From contig NZ_KB900537.1 of assembly GCF_000378965.1 (NCBI RefSeq), positions 1 through 64,000 on the forward strand: a stretch of 64,000 nucleotides of DNA, given 5' to 3'. This document shows, piece after piece, positions 46,405 through 54,398 of the stretch (the stretch's first letter is position 1; each line of letters begins with the position of its first letter). Source of the stretch: Thioalkalivibrio thiocyanodenitrificans ARhD 1 (GTDB taxonomy: Bacteria; Pseudomonadota; Gammaproteobacteria; Ectothiorhodospirales; Ectothiorhodospiraceae). The position numbers were made by a program, and so were the translations under genes. The notes under the pieces are model-generated. The model was not told the DNA's origin. It worked only from the letters and a program-made list of their open reading frames with translations, and ran no database searches.

Positions 46405-47727
46405 TTAACGGTTGAGTCCGTAGGTCCTCACGAACTGCTCGGCGTCGGCCGCGCGCATGTTGCCGATACCGACCACATGCGCCTTTCTCCCCTGGTCCTG
46501 TAGCGATCCAGGGTTGGCCAGGATCACCACATTGGCCTCAGAGGTGATGACCGCGTAGACGTCGTTCTCGGCGTCCTTGCTCACATCGGACGTATTGTCA
46601 CCTACCAGCGCGCGCAAGGTATTGAGCCCGGCGCCCATCAGGGTAAACACGGGTGTACTGTTCGCCCAGTAGTTATCCCTGCGCACCTCGAAGAGATCCC
46701 AGGTCAGCCCGCCAAAGCCAGAGGTCGGCTTTTGCTTGCCAATCAGGGGCTCCGAAGGGCTCCCGAACATCGCGACCCGCTCACTGACCAGCATGGCCAT
46801 GGCGATGTTCATGTTGCTCGCGGTGCCGAGATTGCCGAGTCCGAACCCATAGTTGGAGCGGTTCGGGCGATCGGACGTGGCCTCTGCATCGAATACCCGT
46901 AGACGGTAATTGCGAAAATCCACCGTCATGTGCGAGAACTCAAGCCATCCCCAGAGCATCAGTCCGGTGCGGGCTGAGTGACTCAGAGGCGCCTCGTTGA
47001 CGAACACCGCATCCGCGCTCGGGAACCAGTGCTGCTCACGGGTGTCCATGCGCACGTTCTGCATGTACTGCGTACGCCCGTTCGCATAGTCCCTGATCAC
47101 CTCCAGCACGACGCTGGGATCGTCCCACTCGGTCGGCCTCAGGCTGTACCACCCGCCATCCGGCGCCGGCGCAGCCACTCGAACCCCGCGAGGCCCCGAC
47201 ACGGCCCTGCCCTCGGGCGAGTAGCCCGTGTAGTCGTAGAGCCACATCCCGAAGGGATTGGCGCCCTCGCTGCGCTTGGCGGCGAAGATTCCATTGTGGC
47301 CGACCACGACATCGGCGGGATCCTGCACGACACCGTAGGTGCGCGTGATCGCCCCGCTCGGGCTCACCTGGTAGTAGACCAGGAAACGCCCCCGCAAGGG
47401 GCTGGTGTGATCCACGGTGTCCTGGTAGACAGCAACCAGGTAGCCCTGCTCATTGGGGAGGAATCCACCGACATCGGCGTAACCTCCGCTTGCCGTGAAT
47501 CGCACCCCGTCGATGTAGAGCGCGTTGTCACCGCCCTGGCGATACCGGGCAGGCACCCACACGGTGGTCGGATCCTGGAGTCCCGCGGCAGCCGCGCTGA
47601 CCTCGATGCCCGTCTTGTCCGCCAGTGCCTCGGTGTTGTTGTTGCCCTTCACAGGCATGGTCACGCCGCAACCCGCAAGGGTGATGGCCGCGAACAGCCC
47701 GACGATTGTCTTGCATATCATTCTCAT
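46405..47727 (-). CDS. Lipoprotein of unknown function
   Basis: A 440-residue protein with a type II signal peptide: MRMICKTIVGLFAAITLAGC, lipobox LAGC with Cys20. The mature part is beta-rich (repeating aromatic/Gly strands) and may form a propeller or barrel-like domain; no enzymatic motif is seen. AAGGAGATCGAA precedes the ATG at 47727. It is probably anchored in the outer membrane and may belong to the envelope side of the transfer system. Confidence 0.72.
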   Translation of the reverse strand: MRMICKTIVGLFAAITLAGCGVTMPVKGNNNTEALADKTGIEVSAAAAGLQDPTTVWVPARYRQGGDNALYIDGVRFTASGGYADVGGFLPNEQGYLVAVYQDTVDHTSPLRGRFLVYYQVSPSGAITRTYGVVQDPADVVVGHNGIFAAKRSEGANPFGMWLYDYTGYSPEGRAVSGPRGVRVAAPAPDGGWYSLRPTEWDDPSVVLEVIRDYANGRTQYMQNVRMDTREQHWFPSADAVFVNEAPLSHSARTGLMLWGWLEFSHMTVDFRNYRLRVFDAEATSDRPNRSNYGFGLGNLGTASNMNIAMAMLVSERVAMFGSPSEPLIGKQKPTSGFGGLTWDLFEVRRDNYWANSTPVFTLMGAGLNTLRALVGDNTSDVSKDAENDVYAVITSEANVVILANPGSLQDQGRKAHVVGIGNMRAADAEQFVRTYGLNR

Positions 47728-47770
47728 TTCGATCTCCTTGTGATTTCTGCTAAAAAGCAATGTCCTTACG

Positions 47771-47776
47771 GTATAG
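47771..47776 (-). promoter_or_regulatory. Sigma-S-like -10 element (minus, TTCCCTATACC)
   Basis: 43 bases before the lipoprotein ATG. Divergent from the element at 47808. Confidence 0.65.
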
Positions 47777-47807
47777 GGAACTTTGGCACGAACCGGTCTT
47801 TTGTTCG

Positions 47808-47813
47808 CTACAC
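47808..47813 (+). promoter_or_regulatory. Sigma-S-like -10 element (GTTCGCTACAC)
   Basis: 29 bases before the ATG at 47843. AAGGGAACCCACAACATC follows. Confidence 0.65.
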
Positions 47814-47842
47814 AAGGGAACCCACAACATCAAGGTTTCCTT

Positions 47843-48361
47843 ATGAGCTACATCAAGAAAGAGCTTCTGCCTGACGAGCAACTCATCCGTTTCTCGCACG
47901 CCCACCCGATCATCTTCTTCTGGCCCATACTGGTGCTGTTTTTGTCGCTTGCCCTGTGGGCCGGCGCGCTCGGCTACCACGATGAGGCCTCGGCTTTCTC
48001 GGGGATCACCTCATCGGTCTCCAACGCCTCGCCTTACCTGTTCGCAGCCGCCCTGGTGCACCTCGCCTACGCCTATCTGCTCTACCGGTTCGAGGAGTTT
48101 GCCGTCACCAATCGCCGGGTCATGCTGAAAAACGGGGTGATTCACCGCAAAACGCTCGAGCTGATGATCGATCGCGTGGAGACCATATCGGTCGATCAGC
48201 ACCTGATCGCCATGATCCTGCGCTTTGGCACTCTGCACATCACAGGCACGGGATCCCAACGGGGAAGCTTCAAGCACATCCCGGATCCCAATGGCTTTCG
48301 CCGTGACGTGATCGAGAACGCTGATCGCGCCCGGCGCCAGATGAAGCAGGACGGTGATTGA
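47843..48361 (+). CDS. PH-domain (YdbS/YdbT-type) membrane protein
   Basis: A 172-residue protein: a short N-terminal region (LLPDEQLIRFSHAHPI), two membrane spans (~24-45 and ~65-85), then a bacterial PH-like domain (EFAVTNRRVMLKNGVIHRKT...LMIDRVETISVDQ...ILRFGTLHITGTG), typical of the bPH_2 family. Role unknown, perhaps membrane stress. The downstream gene starts before its stop, so the two are translationally coupled. Confidence 0.82.
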   Translation: MSYIKKELLPDEQLIRFSHAHPIIFFWPILVLFLSLALWAGALGYHDEASAFSGITSSVSNASPYLFAAALVHLAYAYLLYRFEEFAVTNRRVMLKNGVIHRKTLELMIDRVETISVDQHLIAMILRFGTLHITGTGSQRGSFKHIPDPNGFRRDVIENADRARRQMKQDGD

Positions 48362-49187
48362 GCCCTACAAGCTCACCACGCCCCGCTCCATGAGCAACGC
48401 ACAGACATCTCGCCTGCGCCTGAGGCTTCTCTCCGATATCCATCAAGAGATCCACGGCCGATTTGAGGTCGTACCTCATGAAGAGGATGCCGAGAGCGTG
48501 CTGGTGCTCCCCGGCGACCTGCACAACCCCCACGATCTCATTGGCTGGCTGATAGGGCTCAGCTATCGATTCAGGGCGCTGGTCGTCGTTCCGGGAAATC
48601 ATGACTACTACGACGTCGTCATGGGCGAGATCGAGCAGCGCTGGGTCGAGGCGCTCGCAAAGGCAGGGATCTCGAACGTGCACCTTCTCTGCCCAGGCGC
48701 CGCGACCATCGATCACGTGCGCTTCATCGGCGCCACCCTCTGGACGGACCTGAGAAACGCCGATCCACTTCTCTGCCTGGATGTGCAAAAGATACTGGAT
48801 TTCAGGCGGATTCTCGTGCAAACCCCACGCGGTCGCCGGCCTCTGACGGTTGACCACTGGCTGAGCACCCATGCGGCGCACGCCGAGTACCTTGAGGCAG
48901 AGCTGAGAAAGCCGCATCCCGGCCCTACGGTTGTCGTCTCACACCACCTTCCCTGCGAGCAAGTCAGTGAGGAGCACCGGAGAGCTCAGCGCCTGCAAGG
49001 CGCCTGGGCCTGCTCTCGCCTCGAGCCGTTGATCCACGAGCACCGCCCAGCGCTCTGGTGCTTCGGCCATACCCATAATCCGGTCAACATGCAGATCGAG
49101 GGGACGCGCATGCTCGCAAACCCCCTCGGGTACGTGCGCATCGGTGAAGGCCTGCGTTTCGACGATGACCTGGCAATCCATCTCTGA
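48354..49187 (+). CDS. Metallophosphoesterase
   Basis: A 277-residue calcineurin-like enzyme: SDIHQE near 27-32, PGDLHN near 53, GNHDYYD near 82, VSHHLP near 198 and GHTHNP near 238. All metal-binding motifs are present. The GTG at 48354 overlaps the previous gene by 8 bases; an ATG at 48390 is the alternative. Substrate unknown (nucleotide or phosphoprotein). Confidence 0.82.
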   Translation: MIEPYKLTTPRSMSNAQTSRLRLRLLSDIHQEIHGRFEVVPHEEDAESVLVLPGDLHNPHDLIGWLIGLSYRFRALVVVPGNHDYYDVVMGEIEQRWVEALAKAGISNVHLLCPGAATIDHVRFIGATLWTDLRNADPLLCLDVQKILDFRRILVQTPRGRRPLTVDHWLSTHAAHAEYLEAELRKPHPGPTVVVSHHLPCEQVSEEHRRAQRLQGAWACSRLEPLIHEHRPALWCFGHTHNPVNMQIEGTRMLANPLGYVRIGEGLRFDDDLAIHL

Positions 49188-49261
49188 GCCCCTCGCGCGC
49201 CACCCCTGGAGCGCCGCCTTGCCGGCGCGTTGCCTTAATGAAAGACCGCCTCGCGCATTCG

Positions 49262-49267
49262 CTATAC
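49262..49267 (+). promoter_or_regulatory. Sigma-S-like -10 element (ATTCGCTATACC)
   Basis: 32 bases before the ATG at 49300. GCAGGACCCTGAAC follows. Confidence 0.65.
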
Positions 49268-49299
49268 CGCAGGACCCTGAACAAGCGGAGCGAGCGCGT

Positions 49300-49884
49300 A
49301 TGTCACAAACTGGACCAGGATGCCCGGTCAAGGACCTTGTGTATCTGAACCCTTCGGAGTCAGAGATCGGACGCGCGATAGCGCTCAGGTGCCGGCGTGA
49401 CCAGCTCTACGGAAATCGGTTCCAGGAGCGCAAAGGCGACATGCGCCATCTCGGAGAACTGGCGGAGATCTGTCTGGTCCGCCATATCGAGAGCCTTGGG
49501 CTCGAGGTTGAACACCTCGACGAGGATACGGCCGCCGGCAAGCCCGATCTGCTGATCGAGGGGTATCCCGTCGGCGTCAAGGCGGTCAAGCGCAAAGGCC
49601 CGATCCTGTCGCATTACTCCATGCAGATCACCAAGGCCCATGCGCACGAGCCGGTTGATTCCTTCTTCTTCTGCTCCTACGAGTACCCCCTCAACCGCCT
49701 CTGGCTGGTTGGCGGGATCTCGCGGCTTCGCTTCATGCGGGAAGCGGTGTTCGTGGGGGAGGGGGAGGCGGTGCATTCCGCCTACCGAATCCGCCCCGGG
49801 CACAGCATCTACAACATCAACGTGATGCAGCTGATCCCTCCGCGGGCCTTTCTTTGCGGTTTCGGTCGAGCCCGATGCGCCTGA
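49300..49884 (+). CDS. Hypothetical protein, PD-(D/E)xK nuclease-like
   Basis: A 194-residue protein. HLGELAEICLVRHIESLGLE followed by AGKPDLLIEGYPVGVKAVKRKG (~85-107) resembles the PD...(D/E)xK core of restriction-like nucleases, with Asp87-type PD and a Lys in VGVK; the second acidic residue is replaced by Val, so activity is uncertain. The ATG at 49300 follows GCGGAG. It overlaps the next gene by 10 bases. Confidence 0.6.
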   Translation: MSQTGPGCPVKDLVYLNPSESEIGRAIALRCRRDQLYGNRFQERKGDMRHLGELAEICLVRHIESLGLEVEHLDEDTAAGKPDLLIEGYPVGVKAVKRKGPILSHYSMQITKAHAHEPVDSFFFCSYEYPLNRLWLVGGISRLRFMREAVFVGEGEAVHSAYRIRPGHSIYNINVMQLIPPRAFLCGFGRARCA

Positions 49885-50246
49885 GCGAGTTCGAGAAGAT
49901 CAAGATCATCGAGACGCTGCTGCTCGTGATCCTTGGTTTCCTGGTGGCAAGCGTGGTGCCGAGCGGGTATCTGACGCTGCTGGTGCAGCTCTACGCCGGC
50001 GTCACCGCTCTTGCGCTCCCGCTGGAGGCCCTGTGGCAATTCAAGGCCAGGCGCGACAACCGGCTCAGACACCGCCTGAGAGCGCGCCTGAGCCACGCAT
50101 CCGCCTTATCTCTCGTGGCCATGCTCACCTGGGCGATCGCCTCGCTCGAGGGGGCGCAGACAGCCTCTCTGGCCGGTGCCACCCTGACTTCCCTATCCTT
50201 GATCCTGCTTGCCAACCTTGCGCACCACGCGGCTGCGTGGCGGTGA
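49875..50246 (+). CDS. Small multi-span membrane protein
   Basis: A 123-residue protein with about four hydrophobic segments separated by a basic loop (QFKARRDNRLRHRLRARL). It starts inside the end of the previous gene (ATGCGCCTGA), indicating coupling. No family recognised. Confidence 0.65.
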   Translation: MRLSEFEKIKIIETLLLVILGFLVASVVPSGYLTLLVQLYAGVTALALPLEALWQFKARRDNRLRHRLRARLSHASALSLVAMLTWAIASLEGAQTASLAGATLTSLSLILLANLAHHAAAWR

Positions 50247-50252
50247 TTGTAC

Positions 50253-50258
50253 CTATAC
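50253..50258 (+). promoter_or_regulatory. Sigma-S-like -10, CCTCTTGAGG class
   Basis: CTATACCTCTTGAGGACAAC, 40 bases before the ATG at 50298. Confidence 0.75.
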
Positions 50259-50297
50259 CTCTTGAGGACAACACACGCCAGAAGAAGGAGGCAATCA

Positions 50298-50615
50298 ATG
50301 GCTTGTTTCTCATGCAACAAGGCCCGTAAAGCCTACAGAAATGGGCATATCGCCTGTGAGTTCTGGAGTAACTTCCGGGATGGCGAGGCGCTGCCGGAGA
50401 ATGGCCCGTTCACCGGGGACTTCGAGAAGGATCTCGAGATGTACGGTCCGCTGGAGTACGCCATCGGATGGGGTGCGCTCAACATCACGCCCGAGGGTCG
50501 AAAGGGTGAAGGGGTCATGCGCCAGGACCTCGTCCTGGTGCCGGAACACGAGGAGTGCTGCGAGCTCGCAGAGATCCGTGCCCAGATCCCCGCCCAGATT
50601 CTTATCGCCGTGTAG
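50298..50615 (+). CDS. Small Cys-containing hypothetical protein
   Basis: A 105-residue protein starting MACFSCNKARKAYRNG; the CFSC pair plus C-terminal ECCEL may bind zinc. AGGAGGC precedes the ATG. Own promoter and terminator. Confidence 0.6.
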   Translation: MACFSCNKARKAYRNGHIACEFWSNFRDGEALPENGPFTGDFEKDLEMYGPLEYAIGWGALNITPEGRKGEGVMRQDLVLVPEHEECCELAEIRAQIPAQILIAV

Positions 50616-50623
50616 TTTCAAAA

Positions 50624-50649
50624 AACCCTCCGTCTCCCGGAGGGTTTTT
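50624..50649 (+). terminator. Rho-independent terminator
   Basis: AACCCTCCG/CGGAGGGTT hairpin followed by TTTTC. Confidence 0.85.
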
Positions 50650-50689
50650 CTGTGCCCGCAAACCGCCGCGAAGGAGAAGAGGGCGCGCC

Positions 50690-51535
50690 TTAGCGATCAG
50701 CCCCCGGCAGAGGGATCTCGTCCCATTCCCCCTCGAAGTCTCGCTGGAGCATGCCAGACCAGAATCCCTGGGATGTCAGGGCCTGGTAGCGCGCCTGGGC
50801 GCCCCGCACTCCGGCCTCAAGGAAGCGTTCCAGCGCGTAGTGGATGGTGACATTGCCGGAGAGCTTGTAGAATGCCCCGTCCTCTGGCCCGGCCTGGTAG
50901 CAACGATTCCACGCCATCTCCTGGCCCTCAACCTTTTCCACCGACTGGACCGGATCGGAGCAGATCTCGAATTCATCGACCTCGCTGTACACGAGGGTCG
51001 GCACCGCGGTGACGTGAAAGACATCGAAGAGCCTCGGATCGATCTGGATCGTGGCCGTGCCGCCTTTCTCGTTGACAAACTCGTTGAGGTATCCGGTCAG
51101 GAATCCCGCCAGATCCTGATCCTCCGGGATTCCCCGAAACACCAGCACGGCCCCCGACCAGATCGCCTCCAGGGAGTAGGCCTGAATCAGTTCACGCGGC
51201 ATGGAGCTTGAGACAAAGACATACAGCCGGCCCTGCTCATCATCGACGCCGAGCGCGCCGAGGGCGTTGTCTCGCGCCTGCTGCATGGCGTCATCGGCGA
51301 TACCAAGGCTTCTGCGGGTAATCTCGCGCAGCGCCTCTTTGTCGACGTTCTGCCCGGCGCCGCCGCTCAGAATCTCATGCGCGGCACTGTAGGCGTCGCG
51401 CTCCACATCGGTCCAGTTATCCCCGAACAGGCGCGTATGCTCTTCGCTCAGCACGGAGGAGGGCGGCTGCGCCAGCGCGGGCGCGAAAAGGCCCGCAAGG
51501 GCGAGCATCGTAGCGGCTAACAGGAACTGTCTCAT
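50690..51535 (-). CDS. trbC: F-type conjugation protein TrbC
   Basis: A 281-residue periplasmic protein of the F-type type IV secretion system, needed for pilus assembly. It has a signal peptide (hydrophobic 6-21, AQPP after it), then a thioredoxin-like TrbC domain: RLYVFVSSSMPRELIQAY near 105-122, AVLVFRGIPED, and VTAVPTLVYSE with the cis-Pro. The ATG at 51535 overlaps the end of traW (ATGA) and follows GGAGGAG. TrbC and TraW work together, as the overlap suggests. Confidence 0.87.
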   Translation of the reverse strand: MRQFLLAATMLALAGLFAPALAQPPSSVLSEEHTRLFGDNWTDVERDAYSAAHEILSGGAGQNVDKEALREITRRSLGIADDAMQQARDNALGALGVDDEQGRLYVFVSSSMPRELIQAYSLEAIWSGAVLVFRGIPEDQDLAGFLTGYLNEFVNEKGGTATIQIDPRLFDVFHVTAVPTLVYSEVDEFEICSDPVQSVEKVEGQEMAWNRCYQAGPEDGAFYKLSGNVTIHYALERFLEAGVRGAQARYQALTSQGFWSGMLQRDFEGEWDEIPLPGADR

Positions 51536-52254
51536 GGCTCCTCCGCGATGCCGTTCCATGCGCTGAGCACAAACGCCACCGTCATGTCTGATTCGGAAAA
51601 CTCGGTGATTGCCAGGTACCGGCTGCGCGAACCTTCCCCCACCCCGATCATCGAAGGGGTGGCCCGGATGTCAAAGCGCTCGATAAACGCGCTGTCCGCG
51701 TAGAAGATCGGCTCGCCGGCCACTTCGCTGACTTTCCCTGGGTTGCCGGCCGTGAGCACGACCTTGACCCGGTCCGTGGCCTGTAGCGTATCCAGTGCCA
51801 GTCGCAGCTGCTGCTCGCTGCGCCCGTCAACGAGCAGCATATTGGTGGCGGGGCGCACATAGTCGAGCGGGTTGTGGCGCGTGCCCGCGCGAACCAGCAC
51901 CCCCCACTCGTATGAGCCATCGCTCTGATGAATCGGGCCCTCGATATCCTCCTTGGCGATCACAGAGGGGTCCTGCCACCGGGTCCGGGTGCGCTGGGCT
52001 ACGCCCAGGCGCGCGGGCTCGAGTTGGTTGAGGTAGGAGTCTGCACTTTGCGCCAGCGCCGCAGCGGGGTTCGGGGCTTCGAGCAGCTCACGCGCGATCC
52101 GCCGGCGCAGATCCTCCTCTTTAATATCGAACAGGCGTGCATGCTGGCCGAGATCCACCGCCTGCGCGAAGCCCGCGCCAGGGGCGCTCAGCAGCAGGGC
52201 CATGACCATGACCGCCGCCAGGCGCAGCCCTGCCTGAAAGTTATTCGAAATCAT
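51532..52254 (-). CDS. traW: F-type conjugation protein TraW
   Basis: A 240-residue periplasmic pilus-assembly protein. The signal sequence (~8-30) is followed by the family hallmark VDLGQHARLFDIKEEDL, then a thioredoxin-like C-terminal domain (VLTAGNPGKVSEVAGEPIFY...FDIRATPSMIGV). The start at 52254 gives MISNNFQAGLRLAAVMVMAL. It is followed by trbC with a 4-base overlap and preceded by the TraN-like gene at 52259 after 4 bases. Confidence 0.87.
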   Translation of the reverse strand: MISNNFQAGLRLAAVMVMALLLSAPGAGFAQAVDLGQHARLFDIKEEDLRRRIARELLEAPNPAAALAQSADSYLNQLEPARLGVAQRTRTRWQDPSVIAKEDIEGPIHQSDGSYEWGVLVRAGTRHNPLDYVRPATNMLLVDGRSEQQLRLALDTLQATDRVKVVLTAGNPGKVSEVAGEPIFYADSAFIERFDIRATPSMIGVGEGSRSRYLAITEFSESDMTVAFVLSAWNGIAEEP

Positions 52255-52258
52255 CACC

Positions 52259-54310
52259 TCAGCCTTCCTCGAACGGGTCATCAAGCCACTCGCCGGGGTC
52301 AAGTCCATCAAGCATCTGACAGTTGTTCTCCCAGCGATCCTCGAAGATGTACTCCTTGATCGGCTCGAACTTGGTCAGGCGCCCGCCGCCGCCGGAGTGG
52401 CGCACGTACAGATTGCCTTCTGTGTCCATGACAACGCCGGATATCCACGAGACCGAGAGGCCGTTGATGGTGTCCGGGACCGGCGTCCACTGGTACACGA
52501 TCGCGGCATTGGACTTGCGCCTTTGCTCGAGCGTCGACTGGTTGTTGGCGTAATTGAATCGGTAGTAGAACTCCCCGATGGGCGGATAGAAGTACCCCGC
52601 ACCCGGGTGCGCGCTGCTGAACTCGGCCTCATTGGAGTCGCCCTGGGCGATCAGGGACCCGAAGTCCACGTTGATCTTGTGGTGCTTGTATTCGCGCACA
52701 TGCCCAGAGCCACCCCCGCCGTTCTCGCCCTCACCTTCACCCTCACCCTCGCCGTCGCCTTCGCCACCCCCCGTGCCCGGGGTCTCGATATAGGAGTAGA
52801 TGTCGATGATTCGGTGGTTGGTGGGATCCTGCACCACGCGCACGCCGAAAGAGCGATCCTCGAGCGAGCCTTGCGTGGATACCTGGATCGTGCGATTGGA
52901 CATCAAGCCGCCGGTGGAGGTGTAGTGCACCGTGAAGTAGATTCCGGTCTCCTGCGCGTCGTGGCGCACCGACAGCACTCCGACGTAGCTTCCACTCAGG
53001 CCGCCGAATGTCGCGTGCACGGTCCGGTTGACGCCCAGGTAGGTCTGCCAGCTCAGCCCGCCCGAGGCGGTGATCTGCTGGAGATAGCTTCCCGCGCCGG
53101 TATGGATGTTGCTGCTGACCTCGTAATTGGTGTAGCGCGAGTGAACGAAGTTCGTGTCGGTCTCAAGCGCGACATCTCCGGCAAGCGACTGGGAGTAAGA
53201 GCCGAGATTGCGCACCGTTCTGATGATGGTGCCCGTCTCCTGATCCATCTCCACGATCCTGTTGATGCCCCCAGGGGTGGTGTTGTAGGCGAGCAGGTTG
53301 CCGGCGCCGGTCAACCCGACCGGGTGATAGGCGTCGCTCGGGGTGCTGTTTCTCTGCCACGCCACATCGAAGCCAGGAAGGATGTTGATCGTCGTGTCAA
53401 TCTCAAGCCAGTACTCACAGCCCGCATCGACCACAGGGCGCTCGAACTCGCACTCCTGCTCCTCCTGCTCGCAGACATAGGTCTCCACCGGGAAGGCCTG
53501 GTTGCAGGCCTCAAGCGTACGCACGGTCGTGCACATGCCATCGACCTGGTTCGGGTCGTAGATCCAGATTCGGCGCGGATCGTTCGGGTCGCACGCGAGA
53601 GGAATCTCCCCCGTCTCGGACAGGATCTCCAGGCGATCCACATTACAATCCGCGGCATTGCGCGCCTCAAGTCGACTCAACGCGTACGCCGCGCTCTCGC
53701 GCGAATCCTTGATATCATCGACCAGGCTCCCTCTCGAGAGGAACTGCTCGGCCTGCGCGTCCAGGCCGCCCCCGCTGAAGGTGCGCTCCCATTCCGAGCG
53801 GATCTCGAATTCACAGAACCCGTCCTCGCACTCGCTCAAGCTGATCTGGTGGCGCCCCTCCAGGGGATCACCCTCAAAAGCCGTCCCACCGGCATGTACC
53901 GCCCGCCCGGGGGAGAAGTCCTCCTCCTGACAGATCGTGCCCCGGATCATCGGCACATCACAGGCAGAGATCACGGCCTCGGTCTCGGAGCAGGCCTGGA
54001 CCTGAAAGACCACCCCGCCGATGGCGGATCGGGCCCCGACCTCGCATTTGAGCGTGCCGCGCACGGTCCTGTGGACCTCGTGACGGGTATCCTGATCGTA
54101 GCCCCCGAGGGTCTTTGTTTGCCCGAGCCCCGTGGCATCCTCGACACCCTGGCGCGCGCCCTGCGGATCGAAGCCGCGTCCAAGGCCTGTGCCGAGCATC
54201 CTGCCCTGGTTGCGGCCGGCCTCGGCCTCAGCAGGCGTCATCGACGCCGCCGGCGCGCTGAACGCGAGCAGGGCTCCGATGACGATGGCTGTGCACACGA
54301 GTCTGAACAT
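52259..54310 (-). CDS. TraN-like cysteine-rich protein with beta-propeller-like C-terminus
   Basis: A 683-residue exported protein: signal peptide (~1-22), a Cys-rich N-terminal region (~80-320: QACSETEAVISACDVPMIRG, CQEEDF, CEDGFCEFEIRSEWERTFSG) like TraN-family mating-pair stabilisation proteins, then a ~330-residue region with repeated strand motifs (GNLLAYNTT, GSYVGVLSV, GGLSWQTYLG) that may fold as a propeller. A Gly/Glu linker (GEGDGEGEGEGEGEN) near 540 precedes the end. It likely contacts the recipient surface. Own promoter at 54342. Confidence 0.72.
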   Translation of the reverse strand: MFRLVCTAIVIGALLAFSAPAASMTPAEAEAGRNQGRMLGTGLGRGFDPQGARQGVEDATGLGQTKTLGGYDQDTRHEVHRTVRGTLKCEVGARSAIGGVVFQVQACSETEAVISACDVPMIRGTICQEEDFSPGRAVHAGGTAFEGDPLEGRHQISLSECEDGFCEFEIRSEWERTFSGGGLDAQAEQFLSRGSLVDDIKDSRESAAYALSRLEARNAADCNVDRLEILSETGEIPLACDPNDPRRIWIYDPNQVDGMCTTVRTLEACNQAFPVETYVCEQEEQECEFERPVVDAGCEYWLEIDTTINILPGFDVAWQRNSTPSDAYHPVGLTGAGNLLAYNTTPGGINRIVEMDQETGTIIRTVRNLGSYSQSLAGDVALETDTNFVHSRYTNYEVSSNIHTGAGSYLQQITASGGLSWQTYLGVNRTVHATFGGLSGSYVGVLSVRHDAQETGIYFTVHYTSTGGLMSNRTIQVSTQGSLEDRSFGVRVVQDPTNHRIIDIYSYIETPGTGGGEGDGEGEGEGEGENGGGGSGHVREYKHHKINVDFGSLIAQGDSNEAEFSSAHPGAGYFYPPIGEFYYRFNYANNQSTLEQRRKSNAAIVYQWTPVPDTINGLSVSWISGVVMDTEGNLYVRHSGGGGRLTKFEPIKEYIFEDRWENNCQMLDGLDPGEWLDDPFEEG

Positions 54311-54341
54311 GAAGGCAAATCCGGTTAGAGGTTCGTTTCTG

Positions 54342-54347
54342 GTATAG
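54342..54347 (-). promoter_or_regulatory. Sigma-S-like -10 element (minus, TTCCCTATACC)
   Basis: 31 bases before the TraN-like ATG at 54310. Confidence 0.65.
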
Positions 54348-54398
54348 GGAAGGCGCGCCACCCTCTTGCGAGGCCGAGCCGCTGGCCAGGGCGCCCGT

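Noticed and set aside
52397-54328. 643-codon plus-strand frame opposite the TraN-like gene
   Set aside because: Shadow frame; the minus strand has signal peptide, Cys pattern and promoter.
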